Assembly (NCBI RefSeq): GCF_022829725.1
Contig: NZ_JAKSYG010000193.1
Location: 1-35,126 of the forward strand
DNA length: 35,126 nucleotides
Origin: Methylobacterium sp. E-005
GTDB lineage: Bacteria > Pseudomonadota > Alphaproteobacteria > Rhizobiales > Beijerinckiaceae
Direction of reading: 5' to 3'
The translations under genes and the position numbers were made by a program. Positions 1 to 8,341 of this stretch are shown in pieces. The notes under the pieces are model-generated. The model was not told the origin of the DNA and made no database searches. It saw only the letters and a list, made by a program, of their open reading frames with translations. Within the stretch, counting starts at the first letter, position 1, and every line of letters begins with the position of its first letter.

Positions 1-524
1 AGAAATGGCTGCAGCCACCGATCCAGATCCTCATGCCATCCGCCAGCACCGGACATCGCGCGCACCCAAGCCCATGGCCGTGGCATGCGAATCCGCGAAA
101 ACCTCCCGCGTTCCTTCAATCTGCCAAAGTAGTGCTAGACGGAGGAACCAAATCTGGCTCGGACGCGGTATCGGCGGGTCGCCGTCGAGCTGACGGGTGC
201 GGGGTGCGTCTGAGGCCGTCGGCTGCGGCCCTGGCCGCGCCAGCGCCGCCCCCTGACGATGCGTTCGCTGCGGAGTGGACAATCCTCTCGATCGGCAATG
301 CGCGTCGACACGGTCCGGCGCGGATCGCGCCTGAAACGGCGCTCCAGCACGTCAAAGGGCCACAATTCGCCCTCGCCGGAGAGTCCGGCCGCCGCACCTC
401 CGGGGTTCGAGACGGGCGCGGCGGCTGCGTGCTGCTAGCGTCGTTCGACCGCCAGACGCGCCGTCGTTCCCTGTGGCATGCCATTCTGCACGATGGGCAT
501 CACTCAGGCGGTTGGAGGCTCTCG
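1..524. other. Leading non-coding stretch, nothing recognised
   Basis: No reading frame here resembles a known protein. The frame of the following binding protein stays open far upstream (to base 33), but the translation before base 525 is Arg/Pro/Ala-rich low-complexity sequence typical of out-of-gene GC-rich DNA. It lacks a signal peptide, which first appears at 525. A promoter for the downstream gene is presumably present, but I cannot point to convincing -35/-10 boxes. Confidence 0.5.
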
Positions 525-2102
525 ATGCGGCGACGCGATGTACTGGCTGGCGTCACCGCCTCCCTCGTCGCGGCACCGTGCCGCGTGCGCGCGCAGGCCG
601 CCACGACCCTCAAGTTCGTCCCTTACGCCGACCTCGCCCTGCTCGACCCGCTGGTCAGCGCCTTCGTGACCCGCAACCACGTGATGATGGTGTTCGATAC
701 CCTCTACGCCCTCGACGCCGCCGGCATGCCCCGGCCGCAGATGGTCGGGGGTGAGAGCGTCGAGGATGGCGGGCGGCGCGTGCGCCTGACCCTGCGCGAC
801 GGGTTGAAGTTCCACGACGGCGCCCCCGTTCTCGGGCGGGATGTGGTCGCCAGCCTCAAGCGATGGGCGACCACCGATTCCTTCGGCCAGGCGCTGATGG
901 CGGCCACCGACGAACTCTCGGCGCCCTCTGACAAGGTGGTCGAGTTCCGCCTCAAGCACGCGTTCCCGCTGCTGCCGAACGCCCTGGCCAAGCCGACGAA
1001 CCTGATGGCGGCCATCATGCCGGAGCGGCTGGCCGCGACACCGCCCACGACCCGACTGACCGAGATGGTCGGCTCGGGCCCGTTCCGCTTCATCGCCAAC
1101 GAGCGCGTACCCGGTGCGCGCAACGTGTACCAGCGCTTTGAGGGCTACGTGCCGCGAACCGACGGGCCGCCGAGCTTCTGCGCCGGTCCCCGCATCGCCC
1201 ATTTCGACCGCGTCGAGTGGCTGACGAACCCGGATCCCGGCACGCAGGTCGCAGCCCTCCAGGCTGGCGAGGTCGATTGGGTCGAGCAACCGCTCATGGA
1301 TCTCGTGCCGAGCCTGCGCTCCAACCGGGCGATCAAGCTTCAGGTCGTAGAGGACAAGGGCCTGATCGGCGTGCTGCGCTTCAACTTCCTCTATCCCCCC
1401 TTCGACAACCCGGCGATCCGGCGCGCCGTGCTCCGCGCCGTCAATCAGACCGAGTTCATGCAGGCGGTCGCGGGCGACAACGCTGCCGTGGATACCCGGG
1501 TCGGCGTGTTCGGACCCGCCGGCCTGCCCATGGCCAACGATGCCGGGATGGAGGCCCTGAGCGGGACGCACGACCTCACCACGCTCAAGCGCGACATCGC
1601 CGCAGCCGGCTACAAGGGCGAACGCGTCGTGTTCCTGACGGCGACGGACGTCCCGCGCATCAACGCGATCTGCAGCGTCGGCGTCGCCATGATGCGCCAG
1701 CTCGGCCTGAACGTCGACGAAATCGCCACCGACTGGGGCACCGTGGTGCAGCGCGCCACCGGCCAGCAGCCGATCGACAAGGGCGGCTGGAGCGTGTTCG
1801 GCTCGTTCTGGGGCGGCTACGACATGATGAGCCCGGCGGGTCATCTGCTGCTGCGCGGCACCGGGCTGAAGGGTTGGAATGGCTGGCCCACGGACGCGCA
1901 ACTTGAGCAGCAGCGGCAATCGTGGATCGACACGGCAGATCAAGCTCAGCGGCTCGATATCGCGCGGCAGATGCAGATCCAGGCTTTCGAAGACGTCCCG
2001 TTCCTGCCCCTGGGGTCCTACCTCCAGCCCACGGCCTATCGGGCCGACTTGGACGGGATGCAGGTTGGTTTGCCGCTGTTCACGAACATCCGGCGGATGT
2101 GA
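525..2102 (+). CDS. ABC transporter substrate-binding protein, family 5 (peptide/nickel/opine type)
   Basis: Periplasmic binding protein of the DppA/OppA/NikA family, expected to capture a peptide-like or opine-like solute for an ABC importer. ATG 525 is chosen because a GGAG box lies about 8 bases upstream and the protein then begins MRRRDVLAG, a twin-arginine-like signal followed by a hydrophobic stretch and an Ala-x-Ala-type cleavage region near residue 22. The 525-residue length is normal for the family. Family features seen include the early LDPLVSAF segment, the LRDGLKFHDGAPV motif (residues about 90-105), GSGPFRF, and the late NPAIRRAV segment. Signal peptide plus FHDG motif make the family call firm. 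No permease or ATPase genes flank it, so it is an orphan binding protein in this window and its ligand cannot be read from sequence. Confidence 0.9.
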   Translation: MRRRDVLAGVTASLVAAPCRVRAQAATTLKFVPYADLALLDPLVSAFVTRNHVMMVFDTLYALDAAGMPRPQMVGGESVEDGGRRVRLTLRDGLKFHDGAPVLGRDVVASLKRWATTDSFGQALMAATDELSAPSDKVVEFRLKHAFPLLPNALAKPTNLMAAIMPERLAATPPTTRLTEMVGSGPFRFIANERVPGARNVYQRFEGYVPRTDGPPSFCAGPRIAHFDRVEWLTNPDPGTQVAALQAGEVDWVEQPLMDLVPSLRSNRAIKLQVVEDKGLIGVLRFNFLYPPFDNPAIRRAVLRAVNQTEFMQAVAGDNAAVDTRVGVFGPAGLPMANDAGMEALSGTHDLTTLKRDIAAAGYKGERVVFLTATDVPRINAICSVGVAMMRQLGLNVDEIATDWGTVVQRATGQQPIDKGGWSVFGSFWGGYDMMSPAGHLLLRGTGLKGWNGWPTDAQLEQQRQSWIDTADQAQRLDIARQMQIQAFEDVPFLPLGSYLQPTAYRADLDGMQVGLPLFTNIRRM

Positions 2103-2315
2103 TCCCGATCTCCCAACACCGGAGCGCGCGCCACCGTCGAACCTTCCCGTGTCGCTTCATCGTCGGTCGGGTTTGTTGACTGACGTGCCATATCTAAAGC
2201 GGCGCGAAAATTGCCCGGGATGCTTCACCCGCTGCCGTGCCGTATTGGCCCGGCCGCGATGTCCGTTCCCGGGCCGCCCGAACGTGCGGCTTCCCCATCT
2301 GGCTGGAGGACCGTC

Positions 2316-3224
2316 GTGTCGCGCAAGTCCTGGCTGATCCTGTCGACGATCCTGCTCTTCGGTTCACAGGCCGCCGGGGCTGAAGAGCTCACCGGTACGC
2401 TGAAGAAGGTGAAGGACAGTGGCGAGATCGCCATCGGCTATCGGGATGCGTCGATCCCGTTTTCCTATCTCGACGGCGATCAGAAGCCGGTCGGGTTCGC
2501 GATGGACATCTGTTACGCAATCACGGACGCGGTCAGAGCGGCGCTCAAGCTCCCGAGGCTGGCGGTCAAGCTGGTTCCCGTGACCGCCTCCACGCGGATT
2601 CCGCTGATGGCCAACGGCACGATCGACCTCGAATGCGGCTCGACCACGAACAACGCGGATCGCCAGAAGCAAGTCTGGTTCACGAACACCCATTTCCTCA
2701 CCGCGACGCGGTTCGCATCGAAGAGATCGGCGCAGATCGACAAGATCGACGATCTGAAAGGTAAGACCGTCGTGTCGATCCCGGGGTCGACGAACATCGT
2801 CCAGGCCCTTGAGATCAACACCGCACGAAACCTCGGGATGACAATTCTGCAGGCCAAGGACCACGGCGAGGCATGGTTGATGGTCGAGAACGGCCGCGCC
2901 GCCGCCTACGTCATGGACGACGTGCTGCTCGCCTCATTGATCGCGTCCTCGAAGGAGCCGGGCGCCTACAGGATCTCGTCGGACGCCCTGTCGCGTCCCG
3001 AACCCTACGGGATCATGGTGCGCAAGGACGATCCGGCGTTCAAGGCGGTGGCCGATGCCGCCACCGCCAAGCTGTACACCAGCCCAGGGGGCAAGGCGCT
3101 CTACGACAAATGGTTCACCAAGCCGATCCCGCCGCGCGGGATCAATCTCAACTTTCCGATGAATGCGACCATGAGCAAGACTCTGGCGCATCCGAACGAT
3201 AGCCCGGACCCGGCGCTGTACTGA
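2316..3224 (+). CDS. Amino-acid ABC transporter substrate-binding protein (glutamate/aspartate GltI-like)
   Basis: Periplasmic binding protein of family 3, closest in appearance to the glutamate/aspartate binders (GltI/BztA side). The GTG at 2316 is preferred over the upstream ATG at 2211: a strong GGAGGA box (2305-2310) lies five bases before it, and the protein then starts MSRKSWLILSTILLFG with cleavage near AAGA-EE. That gives 302 residues, normal for GltI. The order of motifs fits the family: GEIAIGYRDASIPFSYLD at about residue 32, GFAMDICYAI, the ECGSTTNN stretch of ligand-contacting residues near 110, the hinge segment DDLKGKTVVSIPGSTN, and a KWFTKPIPP tail. No gltJKL permease or ATPase genes are adjacent; the next downstream item is a decayed ATPase on the other strand. 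Confidence 0.9.
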   Translation: MSRKSWLILSTILLFGSQAAGAEELTGTLKKVKDSGEIAIGYRDASIPFSYLDGDQKPVGFAMDICYAITDAVRAALKLPRLAVKLVPVTASTRIPLMANGTIDLECGSTTNNADRQKQVWFTNTHFLTATRFASKRSAQIDKIDDLKGKTVVSIPGSTNIVQALEINTARNLGMTILQAKDHGEAWLMVENGRAAAYVMDDVLLASLIASSKEPGAYRISSDALSRPEPYGIMVRKDDPAFKAVADAATAKLYTSPGGKALYDKWFTKPIPPRGINLNFPMNATMSKTLAHPNDSPDPALY

Positions 3225-3314
3225 GGCGCCCAGCCGCAACAAGCGCTTCTACCCGAGCGCCCCGCCGGGACACCGATCGGTGGCCCATGCCGCTTGGCGG
3301 AGGGAGGCCGAGCG

Positions 3315-4075
3315 TCAGAGGGTGATCCCGGGCCGGACGGCGTGGGCGGCGTGTCGGCCGGGGAGGCGGTCGCCCTGGCCGAACAGCTCGCGCCGGAGCG
3401 ATCCGGGCGCGGAGGCGGTCTTGTACAGGCCCCGATCCTGAAGCGCGGGGATCACAAGGTCGACGAAGTCCGAACCGCTTTCCGGCACGACGATCCAGCT
3501 GAGGGGCGCCAGCAGCACCCGCGTCACCGGGTGCTCCGGTGCGCCGAACACGCGCCAGACCGGCCCCGCCTCGGCGACCCGGCCGGCCTCCACCACCACG
3601 TCGGTGCAGATCTCGCGGATCACGCTCATCTCCTGGGTGGTCAGGATGATGGTCAGGCCCAGCCGCCGGTTGATGTCCCGCAGCGGGTTCAGGATCGATA
3701 GGGTGGGTTCTGGGTCCAGCGCCGAGGTCGCCGCGTCGCAGAGCAGGATTTCGGGGTCGCTCACCAGGGCGCGGGCGATGCCGACGCGCTGCTTCCGGCC
3801 GCCCGACAGGCGGGATGGATAGGTGTCTGCCTTGTCCTCCAGGCCGACGAGGCGCGGCGAACAGCCCGCGCCGCGGATCGAACGCGCGGGCGGCGAAGCG
3901 CACCCCCAAGGCGGCCTCCTCCGAGCGGAGGAACGGCATGTGCTGGGAGACATTGGCGTTCCCGCAGCGATGCGTTCGTCCGGGGATCGCCCAAGATCTC
4001 GATGATCTTCCGCGGCCCGTCGGCGACGAACTCACGGATCTCCGCATGCCGTACCGACGAGGCCACGACCCGCAA
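3315..4075 (-). pseudogene. Decayed chimera: MetN-like ABC ATPase fused to a flavin-monooxygenase tail
   Basis: Minus-strand remnant, reading leftward. From about 3840 to 3500 one frame gives a MetN-like ATPase C-half: [28 protein letters not shown], a Walker B region, [12 protein letters not shown] and [11 protein letters not shown]. It is inactive as read: the Walker B catalytic Glu is Ala ([11 protein letters not shown], codon 3732-3734), the switch His is Gln (TTQEM instead of THEM, codon 3633-3635), and the signature reads LSGGRKQ. The frame then runs into [19 protein letters not shown] (about 3490-3400), which matches not MetN but the C-terminus of NtaA/SnaA-type monooxygenases, like the intact gene next door. 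Upstream the reading switches frame twice ([17 protein letters not shown] near 4010, then [17 protein letters not shown] near 3900) and no Walker A is found. I infer deletion plus fusion of an old sulfur-uptake operon. Confidence 0.75.
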
Positions 4076-4356
4076 CGGCGCCGTTGCAGCGCGGGCCGGT
4101 CGGAGGCTCAGGGCGTCGGACAGGACGACACGACGGGTGGATCCAGGTACGGCGCGCGCTTTTCAAGTCAACTTGAAAATGAAGGATGGTATTCGTATCT
4201 CGAAGTAACTTCTCCGAAGCAAGAGTATCGATCAGAAAATTTCGTCTTGTTTGGAAAGACGCATTTTCGGGTCTGGCATTCGGAGGACCTCGACGTCCCT
4301 CTGGCGCAAAGCCGCGTGCAACCCCGGCGGCGTGATGTCGGCCATCGCCCTGTCCG
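4076..4356. other. Gene-free AT-rich patch between remnant and monooxygenase
   Basis: No recognisable coding sequence. GC content falls visibly between about 4155 and 4280 relative to both flanks, and the palindrome at 4160-4179 lies in it. This could be the surviving promoter/operator of the decayed minus-strand operon. Confidence 0.5.
4160..4179. promoter_or_regulatory. Near-perfect palindrome, operator-like
   Basis: TTTTCAAGT and ACTTGAAAA form a perfect 9-bp inverted repeat with a two-base spacer. It sits at the edge of a short AT-rich patch (about 4155-4280) inside otherwise GC-rich DNA, just upstream (5' side) of the minus-strand pseudogene and downstream of the intact monooxygenase. 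It looks more like a dimeric-regulator site than a terminator, because the stem is AT-rich and no T-run follows. The regulator is unknown. Confidence 0.45.
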
Positions 4357-5682
4357 CTACGGGAAAAACCGGTTCTCGGGACGGGGCAGCCCGAGATGAT
4401 CCCTGAGCGTCGCCCCCGCGTAATCGCGGCGGAACAGGCCGCGGCGCTGCAATTCCGGCACGAGACGGTCGACCACGTCGTCGAGCCCCTCCGGCACGAA
4501 GGGGAACATCACGTTGAAGCCGTCGCAGGCACGGGTCTCCAGCCATTCCTCCATCCGGTCGGCGACCTGGGCGGGCGTGCCGACCATCTGCAGCCCGCCA
4601 TAACCGCCGACCTTGCGCGCCAGTTCGCGGACCGTCGCGCCGGTGCGGCGGGCGTCGTCGACGATCTGCGCCTGTCCGCTCCTGCTGGCGTTGGTCTCGG
4701 GAATCTCCGGCAGCGGCGCGTCGAGATCGAAGCCGGTGGCGTCGACGCCGAGGCGCACCGACAGGTTGGCAAGCCCGCTGTCGGGATGGACGAGGTCGTC
4801 GAGGCGGGTCTTCTTGGCCCGGGCCTCGTCTTCGGTCTCGCCCAGGAAAACGAGGCAGCCCGGCAGGATCTTCAGGTGATCGGGATCGCGCCCGGCCGCC
4901 GGCATCCGGCCCTTCACGTCGGCGTAGAAGGCCTGCGCCGCCTCAAGCGTGGAGCCCGAGCCGAACACCATCTCGGCGGTCTCGGCGGCGATCTGCTTGC
5001 CCGCCTCCGAGGCGCCGGCCTGCACGATGACCGGCCAGCCCTGCACCGGACGGGCGATGTTGAGCGGGCCCTTCACCTTCAGGAACGCGCCCCGGTGATC
5101 GAGCACGTGCATCTTCTCCGGATCGAAGAACAGCCCGCTCTCGGGATCCATCGTGAAGGCGTCGTCCGCGAAGGAATCCCACAGACCGGTCACCACGTCG
5201 AAAAACTCACGGGCCCGGGCGTAGCGGGTGGCGTGATCGACATGGGCGTCCCGGCCGAAATTATGGGCCTCGTCCGGGTTCCCGGAGGTGACGAGGTTCC
5301 AGCCGGCGCGGCCCTTCGAGAGGTGGTCGAGGGACGAGAACTTGCGGGCGATATGGTAGGGCTCGTTGTAGGTGGTCGAGGCCGTGGCGATCAGGCCGAT
5401 CCGCTCGGTGAGCACGGCGAGCGCCGGCAGCAGGGTTAGCGGATCGAACGACGTGACGGTGGCCGAGCGGCGCAAAGCCGCTGGCGGCATGTTCATCACC
5501 GCCAAGTGGTCGGCCATGAAGAAGGCGTCGAACTTCGCCGCCTCGAGCCGCCGGGCGAAATGCGCCAGGTGCTCGACGTTAAAGTTCGCGTCCGGGTAGC
5601 CGCCCGGATAGCGCCACCACCCGGTATGGATCCCCACCGGGCGCATGAAGGCGCCGAGATGCAGCTGACGGTCCCGGCTCAT
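4357..5682 (-). CDS. LLM-class flavin-dependent monooxygenase (NtaA/SnaA/DszA family)
   Basis: FMN-dependent monooxygenase of the bacterial luciferase-like superfamily, in the nitrilotriacetate/pristinamycin/dibenzothiophene-sulfone monooxygenase branch (component A). It would use FMNH2 from a separate reductase, with O2, to oxidise a small organic substrate; next to ssuABC an organosulfur compound is a reasonable inference. ATG 5682 is chosen over the longer frame because a GGAGA box lies about 8 bases upstream and the product then starts directly with family sequence (QLHLGAFMRPVGIHTGWWR); 441 residues is the usual length. Typical segments in order: AAKFDAFFMADHLAV, TERIGLIATASTTYNEPYH, ARKFSSLDHLSKGRAGWN, LVTSGNPDEAHNFG, the GWPVIVQAGASEAGK loop (FMN phosphate side), and FVPEGLDDVVDRLVPELQRRG at the end. 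It lies 19 bases after the cupin gene, so the two form an operon. No flavin reductase is in view. Confidence 0.93.
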   Translation of the reverse strand: MSRDRQLHLGAFMRPVGIHTGWWRYPGGYPDANFNVEHLAHFARRLEAAKFDAFFMADHLAVMNMPPAALRRSATVTSFDPLTLLPALAVLTERIGLIATASTTYNEPYHIARKFSSLDHLSKGRAGWNLVTSGNPDEAHNFGRDAHVDHATRYARAREFFDVVTGLWDSFADDAFTMDPESGLFFDPEKMHVLDHRGAFLKVKGPLNIARPVQGWPVIVQAGASEAGKQIAAETAEMVFGSGSTLEAAQAFYADVKGRMPAAGRDPDHLKILPGCLVFLGETEDEARAKKTRLDDLVHPDSGLANLSVRLGVDATGFDLDAPLPEIPETNASRSGQAQIVDDARRTGATVRELARKVGGYGGLQMVGTPAQVADRMEEWLETRACDGFNVMFPFVPEGLDDVVDRLVPELQRRGLFRRDYAGATLRDHLGLPRPENRFFP

Positions 5683-5701
5683 CGTTGCCGTCTCCGATAT
5701 T

Positions 5702-6235
5702 CTACGGATGCTTGTGGATCGGATCGACCCAGTAGACCGTCTCGGGCGCCTCGGCGGCCGCGACGTCGGGCAGGTTGACGACCACCGCCTCATTGTCGGA
5801 GCGCACCAGCACGCAGTGCAGCGGCTCGTCGGTCGAGGCATTGATCTCCTGATGGGGCACGAAGGGCGGCACGAAGATGAAGTCGCCGGGGCCGGCTTCC
5901 GCGACGTATTCGAGCCTGTCGCCCCAGCGCATCCGCGCCCGGCCGGAGACCACGTAGATCACGCTCTCCAAGTCGCCGTGATGGTGAACGCCGGTCTTGG
6001 CGTCGGGCTGGATCGCCACCGTGCCGGCCCAGATCTTCTGGGCACCGACCCGGGCGGCGTTGATCGCCGCCTGCCGGAACATGCCGGGCGTCTGCGCGGT
6101 GTTGGGATCGAGCCGGTCGCCCGGGATCACCCGCACCCCATCGTGCTTCCAGCGCTCGGAGGCTCCGTGGTCGTGCGCGTGATCATGCCCATCATCGTGC
6201 GCGTGGGTATGATGGTCGTCGCCGTCGTGGTGCAT
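5702..6235 (-). CDS. Cupin-domain protein with His-rich N-terminus
   Basis: A 177-residue single-cupin protein. Residues 1-24 are extraordinarily rich in His and Asp (MHHDGDDHHTHAHDDGHDH and on), a likely metal-binding tail. The cupin barrel follows: motif 1 in GVHHHGDLESVIYVVSG supplies the His-x-His and Glu metal ligands, and motif 2 in GDFIFVPPFVPHQEIN supplies the second His. Such cupins commonly accompany flavin monooxygenase and sulfonate-transport genes, but the reaction, if any, is unknown; it might be a dioxygenase, an isomerase or a regulator of sulfur metabolism. It is first in the leftward operon and diverges from ssuA across about 325 bases. ATG 6235 is the only good start that keeps the His tail. 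Confidence 0.85.
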   Translation of the reverse strand: MHHDGDDHHTHAHDDGHDHAHDHGASERWKHDGVRVIPGDRLDPNTAQTPGMFRQAAINAARVGAQKIWAGTVAIQPDAKTGVHHHGDLESVIYVVSGRARMRWGDRLEYVAEAGPGDFIFVPPFVPHQEINASTDEPLHCVLVRSDNEAVVVNLPDVAAAEAPETVYWVDPIHKHP

Positions 6236-6561
6236 ACCGGATCCTCCGCGGCCATCATCGCACAGCTGTCACGACATGCGAGAGGCCGGGTCGGTGGCTT
6301 GTGCACGGGAGCCTTCCCAACGGCCCCGCGCCCGCCGTCCCGCCGCGTTCGATGACCCGCGCCGCGATCGTCCGCCGGACCGCGATCCGGTCCGAGCTGC
6401 CCGTGTGCGCCCTACCCGCGTCACCGTGACAACCCCGCGATCGTGCGTCTCCATGGCGAGACCGTGGGTATCCTCGATCAATAGACTTGACCGGACGCGC
6501 CTTTCCTGAGCTCTGCCGAATACGCCGTCTCTGCTGGGCGATGCACACCAAGGTCTTGTCC
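6236..6561. promoter_or_regulatory. Divergent promoter region, cupin/monooxygenase versus ssuACB
   Basis: A 326-base gap between divergently transcribed operons, so promoters for both must lie here. Visible symmetric elements are GGACCG/CGGTCC (6377-6382 and 6388-6393) and the 11-base palindrome GTCACCGTGAC (6420-6430). Either could be a regulator site. I cannot assign sigma boxes confidently. Confidence 0.45.
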
Positions 6562-7542
6562 ATGTCCGCAACCCGCCGAGTCCTCCTGGCCGCCGGCCTC
6601 GCCCTGGCGGCCCTGACGGGACCGCTCGGGCGGGGGGCCTTCGCCGAGGATCCCAAGGAGATCCGCCTGGATTGGGCGACCTACAATCCGGTCGGCCTGC
6701 TCCTGAAGGAGAGGGGGTTTCTGGAGGAGGCCCTGGCGCCGAAGGGCATCAAGGTCCGCTGGGTCCAGTCGCTCGGCTCCAACAAGGCGCTCGAATTCCT
6801 GAACGCGGGCGCCATCGATATCGGCTCGGCGGCGGGCGCGGCTTCCCTCGTGGCGCGGATTAACGGCAATCCGATCCGGGCAATTTACACGTTCTCGCGC
6901 CCGGAATGGACGGCCCTCGTCACCCGCAAGGACACGGGCATCGCCAAGCCCGCCGACCTGAAGGGGAAGCGCGTCGCTGTCACCCGGGGCACCGACCCGC
7001 ACATCTTCCTGATCCGCGCGCTCCAGGGGGCCGGCCTCACCGAGAAGGACGCCAAGCTCGTCCTGCTCCAGCATTCGGATGGGCGCACGGCCCTCGACCG
7101 GGGGGATGTCGATGCCTGGGCGGGGCTCGACCCGATGATGGCGGCGGCCGAGATCGAGAACGGCGACGTGTTGTTCTACCGCGACGCGGCGGCCAACACC
7201 TGGGGCCTGCTCGACGTGCGCGAGGATTTTGCGCAGGCCCATCCCGATCTCGTCCGTGCGGTGATCGCGGCCTACGAGCGCGCCCGTGTCTACGCGCTGG
7301 CCAACCCGAAGGCCCTCGGCGCGGCCCTGGTGGCCGCCACCAAGCTGCCCGAGCCGGTGATCGCCCGCCAACTGGAGCGCACCGACCTGACACAGCCGAC
7401 GATCGGACCAGCCCAGGCCGAGGCGATCAAGGCGGCCGGCCTCGCCCTCCAGCAGGCCGGCGTGATCCCGGCCGGCACGGATGTGGCGGCCGCGACCGAC
7501 GGCCTGCTCGACGCGCGCTTCAATCCCCTCGCCGCGCGCTGA
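6562..7542 (+). CDS. ssuA: Aliphatic sulfonate ABC transporter, substrate-binding protein
   Basis: Periplasmic binding protein of the SsuA/TauA/NrtA type, delivering aliphatic sulfonates (or a related anion) to the SsuBC importer. ATG 6562 is preferred over ATGs at 6541 and 6487: AAGG sits 8 bases upstream, and the product then starts with a clean signal peptide (MSATRRVLLAAGLALAAL, cleavage near AFA-ED at about residue 28). The 326-residue length fits. Family segments: GLLLKERGFLEEAL, VRWVQSLGSNKALEFLNAG, IDIGSAAGAASLVARING, LKGKRVAVTRGTDPHIFL, and the DVDAWAGLDPMMAAAE loop lining the ligand cleft. It is followed after 7 bases by the permease and then the ATPase, the usual Ssu set. Confidence 0.92.
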   Translation: MSATRRVLLAAGLALAALTGPLGRGAFAEDPKEIRLDWATYNPVGLLLKERGFLEEALAPKGIKVRWVQSLGSNKALEFLNAGAIDIGSAAGAASLVARINGNPIRAIYTFSRPEWTALVTRKDTGIAKPADLKGKRVAVTRGTDPHIFLIRALQGAGLTEKDAKLVLLQHSDGRTALDRGDVDAWAGLDPMMAAAEIENGDVLFYRDAAANTWGLLDVREDFAQAHPDLVRAVIAAYERARVYALANPKALGAALVAATKLPEPVIARQLERTDLTQPTIGPAQAEAIKAAGLALQQAGVIPAGTDVAAATDGLLDARFNPLAAR

Positions 7543-7549
7543 GGCGGCG

Positions 7550-8341
7550 ATGCCGTCGTTGCGACAGGGCGGTCAGGCCGGTCTTGCGCTCGCCCTCGCG
7601 CTCGCGCTTCCCCTGGCCCTCGCCGCCGGCTGGGAGATGGCGGTCGATACCGGGGCCGCCTCCGGGCGTCTCCTGCCGCCGCCGAGCCGGATCGGCGCCA
7701 CGCTCTGGGAGCTCGCCGCGTCGGGCGACCTCCTAGTCCATGTCGAGGCGACGCTGATCCGGGTCGGCCTCGGCTTCCTGTTCGGCGCCGCGGCCGGAAT
7801 CCTGATGGGCACCGCGGTCGCGATGCTGCCGCTCGTGCGCCGGATCTGCGATCCGAGCCTGCAGGCGCTGCGCGCGGTGCCGTCCCTCGCCTGGGTCCCG
7901 CTCTTCATCCTCTGGTTCGGCATCCTGGAGACGCCAAAAATCCTGCTGATCGCCGTGGGGGTGTTCTTCCCCGTCTATGTCGGGGTGTCCGGGGCAATCG
8001 CCTCGGTCGATCGCAAGCTCGTCGAGGTCGGGCGGATCTACCGCCTGTCGCGCGGCGCCATGGCCCGCCGGATCCTGCTGCCCGCGATCCTGCCGGCGAC
8101 GCTGGTCGGGCTGCGCACCGGCCTCGGCCTCGGGTTCCTGTTCGTGGTGGCGGCCGAGCTGATGGGGGCCTCCGAGGGGCTGGGCTACCTGCTGGTCGAC
8201 GGTCAGCAGCTCGGCAAGCCCGACCAGATCCTGGCGGCGATCATCGCCTTCGCGCTGGCCGGAAAGCTGGCCGATACGCTCTTCGTCGTGCTGACGCGGC
8301 CCTTGACGCGCTGGCAGGATACGGTGCGGGAGAGCCTGTGA
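7550..8341 (+). CDS. ssuC: Aliphatic sulfonate ABC transporter, permease
   Basis: Inner-membrane permease of the SsuC/TauC/NrtB family, 263 residues, with about six predicted membrane helices (first at about residues 10-28, LALALALALPLALAAGW). The EAA-type cytoplasmic loop that docks on the ATPase is seen as KLVEVGRIYRLSRGAMARRILLPAILP. The segments LQALRAVPSLAWVPLFILWFG and AAELMGASEGLGYLL are typical. The start at 7550 follows ssuA by 7 bases, with GAGG (7541-7544) overlapping the ssuA stop. Its own stop overlaps the ssuB start in a GTGA tetranucleotide, implying translational coupling. Confidence 0.93.
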   Translation: MPSLRQGGQAGLALALALALPLALAAGWEMAVDTGAASGRLLPPPSRIGATLWELAASGDLLVHVEATLIRVGLGFLFGAAAGILMGTAVAMLPLVRRICDPSLQALRAVPSLAWVPLFILWFGILETPKILLIAVGVFFPVYVGVSGAIASVDRKLVEVGRIYRLSRGAMARRILLPAILPATLVGLRTGLGLGFLFVVAAELMGASEGLGYLLVDGQQLGKPDQILAAIIAFALAGKLADTLFVVLTRPLTRWQDTVRESL

